A DNA stretch of 5,858 nt from an uncultured Clostridia bacterium (GTDB taxonomy: Bacteria > Bacillota > Clostridia > Oscillospirales > Ruminococcaceae): positions 1-5,858 of the forward strand of contig CAMWVF010000080.1 of assembly GCA_947177545.1 (NCBI GenBank), given 5' to 3'. A program made the translations under genes and the position numbers. This document shows positions 1 to 5,387 of this stretch, one piece after another (within the stretch, counting starts at the first letter, position 1; each line of letters starts with the position of its first letter). Under the pieces are notes generated by a model. The model saw nothing but the letters and a program-made list of their open reading frames with translations. It did not search any database and was not told the origin of the DNA.

Positions 1-30
1 CGTGGGCTCGGAGATGTGTATAAGATACAT
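1..30 (+). other. Residual Nextera (Tn5 mosaic-end) sequencing adapter at contig start
   Basis: Bases 1-11 match the inner end of the Nextera read-2 adapter arm exactly. Bases 12-30 match the 19-base Tn5 mosaic end AGATGTGTATAAGAGACAG at 17 of 19 positions, with T instead of G at 26 and 30. In total 28 of 30 bases agree with the adapter, which is not credible by chance. The adapter was recalled from established knowledge, not searched. The two mismatches lie at the genome-proximal end, so the exact boundary between adapter and genome is somewhere between 25 and 31. Nothing here should be read as biology. Confidence 0.93.
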
Positions 31-349
31 ATTCAGAATTACTGAAATTATTCCCGACAGCAGCGGCGATATTTACGGAATCGAAGTATTGGTTCCCACG
101 GACAAAGCTTTTAAAAGCGAAGGACAGTGCATTTATAAGCCTGAGTTTAAAATTGATAATGCAATTTCTTATTTGTTTTATGATATTAATGAAATTTGCG
201 ATGCGGAAACTCGTCTTTACGGTTATGCAAGAAAAAACAATATGAAGCCGATAACGGATATTTATTTTGTTTTTCTGCAAGGTGAAAAAGGCAACACTGC
301 AAATGTCGTTTTTGAAGCGTATGTTGGTATAAGCAACAATATTGTATAA
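1..349 (+). CDS. Hypothetical protein, 5'-truncated at contig edge
   Basis: This is the C-terminal part of an unrecognised protein of roughly 105 genuine residues. The frame is open to the window edge. The apparent GTG start at base 2 and the next seven codons are adapter sequence, so the true start is lost upstream and no internal Met occurs until about residue 81. The visible protein is mixed, with alternating hydrophobic/polar stretches suggesting beta strands (for example the IYGIEVLVP and ITDIYFVFL segments). It has no signal peptide, membrane segment or motif that I recognise. The gene is AT-rich: 16 of 60 bases are G or C in 121-180, unlike the roughly 50% GC purine genes. The TAA stop at 347-349 is followed within seven bases by a strong terminator, so it is the last gene of its transcript. 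I cannot assign a function. Confidence 0.6.
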   Translation, partial: VGSEMCIRYIFRITEIIPDSSGDIYGIEVLVPTDKAFKSEGQCIYKPEFKIDNAISYLFYDINEICDAETRLYGYARKNNMKPITDIYFVFLQGEKGNTANVVFEAYVGISNNIV

Positions 350-355
350 GTTTTT

Positions 356-381
356 CCGCAGGTTTTCCTGCGGATTTTTTT
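356..381 (+). terminator. Rho-independent terminator of the first gene
   Basis: A perfect 7-bp stem (CCGCAGG at 356-362 with CCTGCGG at 367-373) closes a TTTT loop and is followed by A and seven T residues (375-381). It begins six bases after the stop codon at 349. This is a textbook intrinsic terminator and it separates the first gene from the chemoreceptor promoter. Confidence 0.92.
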
Positions 382-447
382 CTATATGGATAATCACTAT
401 CTGCCGGTATATTCTTTTATAAATATATATTTTTTACATAACACCAC

Positions 448-476
448 TTGACTTTTTTTCACATATACTGTATAAT
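448..476 (+). promoter_or_regulatory. Sigma-A promoter of the chemoreceptor gene
   Basis: The -35 box TTGACT (448-453) matches the consensus at five of six bases. A 17-base spacer follows, then a perfect -10 box TATAAT (471-476). The upstream stretch 413-447 is very AT-rich and could act as an UP element. Transcription should start near 483, giving an untranslated leader of about 125 bases before the ATG at 608. Motility genes are often read by a flagellar sigma factor; here the boxes are clearly of the housekeeping type. Confidence 0.85.
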
Positions 477-515
477 ATGAGAAATAGCTGTTTTTAAGTT
501 ATTACATAATGCAAT

Positions 516-581
516 CTGCTGCTTTCAGCGCAGGACACTCCAAGCGATGCCCTGTGCTTTTTTATAAGCTGAGCGCGGCAG
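516..581 (+). promoter_or_regulatory. Structured 5' leader of chemoreceptor mRNA, possible attenuator, class unknown
   Basis: Two competing structures can be drawn. The first is a terminator-like hairpin: AGCGCAGG (527-534) pairs with CCTGTGCT (551-558, one G-U) and runs into six T residues (558-563). The second is a longer stem: bases 516-529 pair with 568-581, with 11 Watson-Crick pairs, 2 G-U pairs and 1 mismatch over 14 positions. The two share bases 527-529 and so partly exclude each other at the base. The long stem ends 12 bases before the ribosome binding site (AGGAAGGG, 593-600). I do not see the conserved core of the c-di-GMP-I (GEMM) aptamer, which is common upstream of such receptors. 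The regulatory role is inferred from structure alone. Confidence 0.45.
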
Positions 582-607
582 AAAATAATTTTAGGAAGGG
601 ATAATTT

Positions 608-2257
608 ATGAGTAAAAGCATTAAAGTAAACGTTGGATTTCGCGTTGCGGCAGCACTTGTATCTATGCTTCTTTTCAGCGCTATGACCACTGTCAATATT
701 GTTCGTATTGACCATACACAAAAAGCCAATACTCAGACTAATGCTCTGCTTGCCAGAGCGCGCACCGCTGAAACCGCACATTACAAGTGGTCGGCAAATC
801 TCAGCAACGCCTTGTATGCAGGAACTGAATTTACCGGAAGCATGGATCCGACAACCTGCGTCCTCGGACAATGGCTGTACGGCGAAGCTGGTACTGATGA
901 CGCGGAGATACTCAAGCTGCGTGAAGACCTCGAAGCGCTACACAAGGAACTTCACGGCTCGGCTTCACTGGTGCTTGAGCAGTATCAGAGCAGTCCCGAC
1001 GACGCACATCAATATTATCAGACCACCATTCAGGGAAACCTTACAACGCTTGTCGGTATTCTCGATCAGGTCATAGAACGCGGAGAAGCTCTCAGAACTG
1101 AGAGTGAGGCTGAAACGGAAGCAACGATAAATATTATGCACATCACAACGTTGGTATGTCTGATACTGGCATTGATGTGCCTACTTTCACTTATACAGTA
1201 TGTGCTGCGGCGCGTTATCAAGCCGATTATTACCATAACGGACAGCAGCAAGGTTTTGCAGAACGGACAGCTTGCACTGAACATAAATTACAAGTCGGAC
1301 GACGAGGTAGGCGACCTTGTCAATACATTAAAGACCTCAATGGATCGCATAGGCATATATGTTTCAGATATCAACAAAATTATGAGCGAGCTTTCGGGCG
1401 GTAACTTTGATGTAAGCACCTCTGCCGATTATATTGGTGATTTCACTTCGATACAGACATCCATTGAGACTTTTACCCAAACAATGTCCAAAGCGCTGGA
1501 ACGGATATCGGGAGCGGAGCTTCGCATTTCGGAAAACGCCGAGCAGCTTTCCAACAGCTCACAGTCCTTGGCACAGGGCGCTACCGAACAGGCAAGCGCT
1601 ACAGAGGAGCTGTATGCGTCGCTTGACGAATTGTCCAGAAGCGCACGCGAAAACGTTGAAAAGGCTACAAACGCCCAGGAACACGCGCGGCTGACAGGCG
1701 AACAAGTTGCCGAAAGCAGCGAGCTTATGAAGCAGATGATGGACGCAATGTCCGACGTGAGCAGTTCCTCGCAGCAGATCGGACAAATCATTGATACTAT
1801 TGAAAACATAGCGTTCCAGACAAATATTCTCGCGCTTAATGCTGCTGTTGAAGCGGCGCGTGCGGGAGAGGCGGGCAAGGGCTTCGCGGTCGTCGCAGAC
1901 GAGGTACGCAGCCTTGCGGTACAGAGCGATCAGGCGTCCAAGGCTACAAAAAATCTTATTGAGAACTGTGTAAGCGCGGCGGACAGAGGCATAGAAATCG
2001 TCGGCGGAGTTTCGGAATCATTGCAAAAAACAATGGAATTTGTCACTCGTTCCAACAATGATATAAGCGTCATTGCAGACGCTGTGCGCGCCGAGACGGA
2101 GGCTATCACACAGATAAATCAAGGTATCGGTCAGATCGCCGATGTTACGCAGACCAACTCCGCAAGCAGCGAGGAGGCTGCCGCAGTAAGCGCGGAGCTG
2201 TTTACTCAAGCAAGACTTCTTCAGGAACAGACATCTGGATTTAAGCTGAAACGGTAA
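608..2257 (+). CDS. Methyl-accepting chemotaxis protein with N-terminal CZB-like zinc-binding sensor domain
   Basis: A complete 549-residue membrane chemoreceptor. Domain order: a short basic N-terminus; TM1 about 13-32; an extracytoplasmic helical sensor about 35-172; TM2 about 176-199; HAMP about 200-255 with the DEVGDL signature at 232-237; a second HAMP-like segment about 255-290; and a cytoplasmic signalling coiled coil. The highly conserved kinase-control tip, which contacts CheA/CheW, runs from I401 (IAFQTN) through [21 protein letters not shown] (414-434). The sensor has the CZB pattern: H58 with W61, C84 in a CxLGxWL motif, and H112/H116 in an HxxxH motif. This is the 3His-1Cys set that binds zinc in family members studied elsewhere. 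There is no C-terminal CheR-tethering pentapeptide. The start is set by AGGAAGGG seven bases upstream of the ATG. The gene is monocistronic, flanked by its own promoter and terminator. Zinc- or oxidant-linked sensing is inferred from the domain. Confidence 0.93.
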   Translation: MSKSIKVNVGFRVAAALVSMLLFSAMTTVNIVRIDHTQKANTQTNALLARARTAETAHYKWSANLSNALYAGTEFTGSMDPTTCVLGQWLYGEAGTDDAEILKLREDLEALHKELHGSASLVLEQYQSSPDDAHQYYQTTIQGNLTTLVGILDQVIERGEALRTESEAETEATINIMHITTLVCLILALMCLLSLIQYVLRRVIKPIITITDSSKVLQNGQLALNINYKSDDEVGDLVNTLKTSMDRIGIYVSDINKIMSELSGGNFDVSTSADYIGDFTSIQTSIETFTQTMSKALERISGAELRISENAEQLSNSSQSLAQGATEQASATEELYASLDELSRSARENVEKATNAQEHARLTGEQVAESSELMKQMMDAMSDVSSSSQQIGQIIDTIENIAFQTNILALNAAVEAARAGEAGKGFAVVADEVRSLAVQSDQASKATKNLIENCVSAADRGIEIVGGVSESLQKTMEFVTRSNNDISVIADAVRAETEAITQINQGIGQIADVTQTNSASSEEAAAVSAELFTQARLLQEQTSGFKLKR

Positions 2258-2269
2258 AACAAATTGATC

Positions 2270-2313
2270 GGGCGGCAGTTTAACTGCCTCGGGAACAATT
2301 CAGTTCCTTGCCC
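2270..2313 (+). other. Compact potential three-way-junction RNA element in receptor 3' UTR
   Basis: Between the receptor stop (2257) and the terminator (2332), 44 bases can fold completely. An outer GGGC/GCCC helix (2270-2273 with 2310-2313) encloses two hairpins: GGCAG/CTGCC (2274-2278 with 2284-2288; its arms extend to a near-perfect 15-base palindrome) and GGAAC/GTTCC (2292-2296 with 2303-2307, loop AATTCA). No T tract follows, so it is not a second terminator. I do not recognise an RNA family. It could stabilise the 3' end of the mRNA or be a small RNA, but function is unknown. Confidence 0.4.
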
Positions 2314-2331
2314 TGCTGTATGGAAAAACAC

Positions 2332-2367
2332 AAATCCGAAGCACATCTGTGTTTCGGATTTATTTTT
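2332..2367. terminator. Bidirectional terminator between chemoreceptor and purine genes
   Basis: Bases 2332-2344 pair with 2349-2361 (13 pairs including one G-U) around an ATCT loop. On the + strand the stem is followed by ATTTTT (2362-2367), ending the receptor transcript. Read on the - strand it is followed by the complement of the A-rich 2323-2330, a short U-rich run, so it can also end the convergent formyltransferase transcript, whose stop codon lies at 2392-2394. Confidence 0.88.
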
Positions 2368-2391
2368 GCGTAATTTGTTTATTTGAACAGC

Positions 2392-3570
2392 TTAATGGTG
2401 GAACAGTCTTATGCCAGTGAACGCCATTGCGATATTGTACTTGTTGCAGGTCTCGATAACGTTGTCGTCACGGATAGAGCCGCCGGGCTGGGCAATGTAC
2501 TCAACACCGCTCTTGTGGGCGCGCTCGATGTTGTCACCGAACGGGAAAAATGCGTCCGAACCAAGACTAACGTCAGTATTTTTCGCAAGCCACTCCTTCT
2601 TCTCCTCACGGGTCAGGACTTCAGGCTTCTCGGTAAATACCTTTTCCCACTCGCCGTCGCGAAGCACGTCCTCATACTCCTCGCCGATATAAACGTCGAT
2701 AGCGTTATCACGGTCGGCACGTCTTACGTCGTCCTTAAAGGGCAGAGCCATTACCTTTGGGCACTGTCTCAGCCACCAGTTGTCCGCCTTTTGTCCTGCA
2801 AGGCGAGTACAGTGGATACGGGACTGCTGACCTGCTCCGATACCGATAGCCTGACCGTCCTTGACATAGCAAACGCTGTTGGACTGGGTGTACTTCAAGG
2901 TGATGAGGGAAATTATCAAGTCCCGCTTTTTGTCGTCGGGAATATTTTTATTGTCGGTAACGATATTTTCAAGCAGAGCATTGTTGATGTCCAGTTCGTT
3001 CCTGCCCTGCTCAAAGCTTATGCCGTAAACCTGTTTTCTCTCAATTTCAGCAGGGGTGTAATTCTCATTAATTTTAATAACGTTGTAAGTACCCTTTCTC
3101 TTAGACTTGAGTATTTCCAAAGCTTCGGGCTCATAATCGGGAGCAATAACGCCGTCCGAGACCTCGCGCTGGATCATCTTAGCGGTGGGAACATCGCACG
3201 TGTCAGAAAGCGCGATAAAGTCGCCGTATGATGACATTCTGTCCGCGCCTCTTGCTCTTGCGTAAGCACAGGCAAGCGGTGATAACTCACCTAAATCGTC
3301 CACCCAGTAGATTTTCTTCAAGGTATCGGAAAGGGGAAGTCCCACAGCTGCGCCTGCGGGAGAAACGTGCTTAAAGGACGTTGCCGCGCAAAGTCCAGTA
3401 GCCTTTTTAAGCTCCCTAACAAGCTGCCAGCCGTTGAAAGCGTCCAGCAGGTTGATGTAGCCGGGCTTGCCGTTCAGCACCTCTATAGGCAGGTCTGCGC
3501 CGTCTTCCATAAAAATTCTGGACGGCTTCTGGTTGGGGTTACAGCCGTATTTTAACTGCATTTCGTTCAT
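2392..3570 (-). CDS. Stand-alone AICAR transformylase (phosphoribosylaminoimidazolecarboxamide formyltransferase)
   Basis: A complete 392-residue enzyme matching the transformylase half of bifunctional PurH, without the cyclohydrolase domain. It transfers the formyl group of 10-formyltetrahydrofolate to AICAR, giving FAICAR, the penultimate step of IMP synthesis in the cytosol. Visible family features: an N-terminal LKYGCNPNQKPS segment; the PGYINLLDAFNGWQLVREL block (36-54); the catalytic Lys-His pair K67-H68 in FKHVSPAG; the YTQSNSV block with the conserved Asn at 231; a GAGQQSR substrate loop just after it; and the typical end TGIRLFHH. A length near 390 is usual for the stand-alone form. 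The ATG at 3570 is preceded by GGAGGT eight bases upstream. The partner activity is supplied by purO further upstream on the same strand, but the DUF4268 gene separates them. Such proteins are sometimes labelled purH. Confidence 0.93.
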   Translation of the reverse strand: MNEMQLKYGCNPNQKPSRIFMEDGADLPIEVLNGKPGYINLLDAFNGWQLVRELKKATGLCAATSFKHVSPAGAAVGLPLSDTLKKIYWVDDLGELSPLACAYARARGADRMSSYGDFIALSDTCDVPTAKMIQREVSDGVIAPDYEPEALEILKSKRKGTYNVIKINENYTPAEIERKQVYGISFEQGRNELDINNALLENIVTDNKNIPDDKKRDLIISLITLKYTQSNSVCYVKDGQAIGIGAGQQSRIHCTRLAGQKADNWWLRQCPKVMALPFKDDVRRADRDNAIDVYIGEEYEDVLRDGEWEKVFTEKPEVLTREEKKEWLAKNTDVSLGSDAFFPFGDNIERAHKSGVEYIAQPGGSIRDDNVIETCNKYNIAMAFTGIRLFHH

Positions 3571-3606
3571 GATTTTTTACCTCCGTTTTAAAATTAAAAT
3601 AATTTA

Positions 3607-4533
3607 TTAATTAATGTATTTTGTAAACACATTTTTCATTACTTTGACTTTTTCAATTATTTCAAGCATGAGTTCATTATAATTTGAATGGTCGTCAAAG
3701 TTCAGACCATTAATATAATGTATTATACGACTTGCTTTTTTATCGTCTAAACGACGCCAATCTGCCGAAAATGTCAACTTATTTTCTATTTCATCTTTAC
3801 AAGCATATAAACTATCATATAACTCCTTATTATCCGAGATATATAATTCTACGCCAATTTTTGACTCTCTATCAACTAAAGATATTCCTATCCATGCTTT
3901 ACTTGATCCAATACCAATATTATTATAGTGTCTATTTGTGTCTTTTTTTATTTTAAACGGATTTCCGTTAGCAGAAAGAACATCATAAAATTCATTCCAA
4001 AATATTAGTCTCTCTGACCGTGTCTTATTATTTTCATTTGAACCACTTGTACCCTTTGTATTTTTTCTAAACCCATTCGGCTCTTCGATGATTTCAAACT
4101 TTGGAGCAGGGTCTGAGTTGCCGATTTTATATGCGTGAATTTCAATAAGGAAGAAATTTAAGTCAGAATCAGTAATGCTGTTTAACCATTCAATGGCACT
4201 GCGATGTTCCTCACGAGCCTCTTTAACTATCCAAACTATAACTTTGGCGTTAAGTCCAGAAGCATATGTAATTATTTTTCCTAAATGTTCGTGATTTGAA
4301 CATTCAAGCTGATTTTCAATAATTATCGTAATATCAGATGTTTCGTCTTTAGCTACTAAATCGCAACGATACGCACCGACAAAAACTTCTTTCCTAACAT
4401 CAATCAAATTAAGTCCTAACATTTCATTAAGGTACTCAATATTTTGGTCTTGCGAAAGCCATTCCGAAAAATCGTATTGCTCATGTTCCCATAATTCTCG
4501 AATGTCAACCTCTGTTAATTTACCTAAAGTCAT
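3607..4533 (-). CDS. PD-(D/E)xK nuclease-like protein with C-terminal DUF4268 domain; candidate defence gene
   Basis: A complete 308-residue cytosolic protein with no signal peptide or membrane segment. The N-terminal half (about 1-150) has a PD-(D/E)xK nuclease-fold signature: E49, D58 in YRCDLVA, and E73-N-Q75 in IIIENQLE, followed by the helix SNHEHLGKIITYASGL. The canonical Lys is replaced by Gln, a known variant. A polar linker at about 157-174 leads to a C-terminal domain (about 175-308, with FWNEFYDVL and DWRRLDDKKASRI) that I recognise as DUF4268. DNA cleavage is inferred, not shown; DUF4268 proteins are often found with phage and restriction genes. The gene is AT-rich (18/60 and 19/60 GC in 3661-3720 and 4141-4200) against 32/60 in 2701-2760 and 28/60 in 4921-4980. 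It lies between two purine genes and has its own promoter, all signs of transfer. The ATG follows AAGGG by seven bases; a closer GAGGAG abuts it. Confidence 0.85.
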   Translation of the reverse strand: MTLGKLTEVDIRELWEHEQYDFSEWLSQDQNIEYLNEMLGLNLIDVRKEVFVGAYRCDLVAKDETSDITIIIENQLECSNHEHLGKIITYASGLNAKVIVWIVKEAREEHRSAIEWLNSITDSDLNFFLIEIHAYKIGNSDPAPKFEIIEEPNGFRKNTKGTSGSNENNKTRSERLIFWNEFYDVLSANGNPFKIKKDTNRHYNNIGIGSSKAWIGISLVDRESKIGVELYISDNKELYDSLYACKDEIENKLTFSADWRRLDDKKASRIIHYINGLNFDDHSNYNELMLEIIEKVKVMKNVFTKYIN

Positions 4534-4554
4534 CTCCTCACCCTTTCCATGTAA

Positions 4555-4583
4555 AGTATATCATAAAAGTGAAATAATTGCAA
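4555..4583 (-). promoter_or_regulatory. Promoter of the DUF4268 gene
   Basis: On the - strand, TTGCAA (complement of 4578-4583) is followed by a 17-base spacer and TATACT (complement of 4555-4560). The TG located one base before the -10 box makes it an extended -10. It would start transcription about 15 bases before the ATG at 4533, leaving a very short leader, and would let the gene be expressed independently of purO. It sits just downstream of the purO hairpin, as expected for an autonomous unit. Confidence 0.65.
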
Positions 4584-4643
4584 GTAAATTTCCAAATCCG
4601 CAGAACAAACTGTTTCCACGGATTTGGATAAAATAAATTTACT
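4583..4643 (-). terminator. Hairpin at the end of purO, probable terminator
   Basis: A perfect 9-bp stem (4592-4600 with 4619-4627, CCAAATCCG/CGGATTTGG) is extended, after a 7-base bulge, by a second 9-bp arm (4583-4591 with 4635-4643) that includes the purO stop codon. No good T run follows in either direction, so it may be a weak terminator or an mRNA 3'-end stabiliser rather than an efficient intrinsic terminator. Confidence 0.5.
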
Positions 4644-5355
4644 GATTTTTGTTAACAATGCGGGACTCATACTTCCCCGTCTCAATGTCAATATAACGAA
4701 CAAACAGCGACACCTTGTTATCGGCGTTGAGGTTGTCCCAGATAAGCTTTGTCAGGTCGTCGATAGGCATACAGGGAATCTCCACATTTTTCGGCTCACC
4801 CTCAAAGCTGGGGAGAGGGTTTCCCGCGCCGCTGTAAGTGTGGATAAATTTTCCTTTTCCCGCGATAGGATTACTGTACGCAAAGGTGTACCGCTGGCAG
4901 GAAGAACCGTCCCCGTCCGCGCTTTTGAGAATTGACATTGCAAAGTTCATGTCGCCGTCATCAAGGTGGACAATGCCCGAAATTCTCGGCGTGTAGTTGG
5001 GAGCGTCGTCCTCAAATTCACGGGTGCGCAGGGACTGCTCAAAGGTCTGCTGCTTGTCCATAAGGTCGTAGATAGTGTCGGTCTGGTCGCCGTTGGTGAC
5101 GATAGTTTTATTTCCCATAACACGGACGGGTGCGTAAATGATAAGGTGGGGATCGGTCATTTTGGACGGGTCAAACGCCTGTGTGCGGATACCCTCGCCA
5201 TCCTCAACGAAAATGCGGTTGCGGCTATTCTCGCTCCTGCCCATTATAAAGTAGGCAATAACAGCCTTTTTGCCGCAGGAAGATTTCCCGATAAGGATTC
5301 CCCTGCCGTGGTACTCCATGCTGTTCAGTTCTTCTGCAATTGTTTTTGTGATCAT
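4639..5355 (-). CDS. purO: IMP cyclohydrolase, archaeal PurO type
   Basis: A complete 238-residue cytosolic enzyme that closes the FAICAR ring to IMP, the last step of purine synthesis. Family signs: YHGRGILIG near the N-terminus (15-23), the signature GRSENSRNR (39-47), APVRV (75-79) and the NGDQTD block (88-93). It belongs to the IMP_cyclohyd family first defined in archaea, not to the MGS-like fold of PurH. The frame stays open to an ATG at 5409, but the start chosen is the ATG at 5355. AGGAGG lies seven bases upstream of it (complement of 5363-5368), while the longer version would overlap the methyltransferase end and add an uncharacteristic hydrophobic leader. The methyltransferase stop lies 32 bases upstream, so co-transcription with it is likely. 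I see no obvious promoter of its own and no guanine riboswitch. Its product-chain partner, AICAR transformylase, lies downstream beyond the DUF4268 gene. Confidence 0.93.
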   Translation of the reverse strand: MITKTIAEELNSMEYHGRGILIGKSSCGKKAVIAYFIMGRSENSRNRIFVEDGEGIRTQAFDPSKMTDPHLIIYAPVRVMGNKTIVTNGDQTDTIYDLMDKQQTFEQSLRTREFEDDAPNYTPRISGIVHLDDGDMNFAMSILKSADGDGSSCQRYTFAYSNPIAGKGKFIHTYSGAGNPLPSFEGEPKNVEIPCMPIDDLTKLIWDNLNADNKVSLFVRYIDIETGKYESRIVNKNQ

Positions 5356-5387
5356 AATTTTTCCTCCTAAAGTTAAAAAAATGTTTA

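Noticed and set aside
483..607. c-di-GMP-I (GEMM) riboswitch upstream of the receptor
   Set aside because: The expected conserved core around ACGCACAGGGCAAACC and the second GGGACGCAAAGCC strand are not found; only the gene context fits.
1429..1878. 149-codon - strand open frame within the chemoreceptor
   Set aside because: Antisense to the highly conserved signalling domain; Ser/Ala-rich composition is that of a reversed coiled-coil gene, with no start signals.
2383..3231. 282-codon + strand open frame opposite the transformylase
   Set aside because: It is the antisense shadow of a clearly recognisable enzyme, has no ribosome binding site and no family resemblance, and would begin just past the terminator.
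4966..5370. 134-codon + strand open frame opposite purO
   Set aside because: Antisense shadow of the conserved PurO coding region; no promoter or ribosome binding site.
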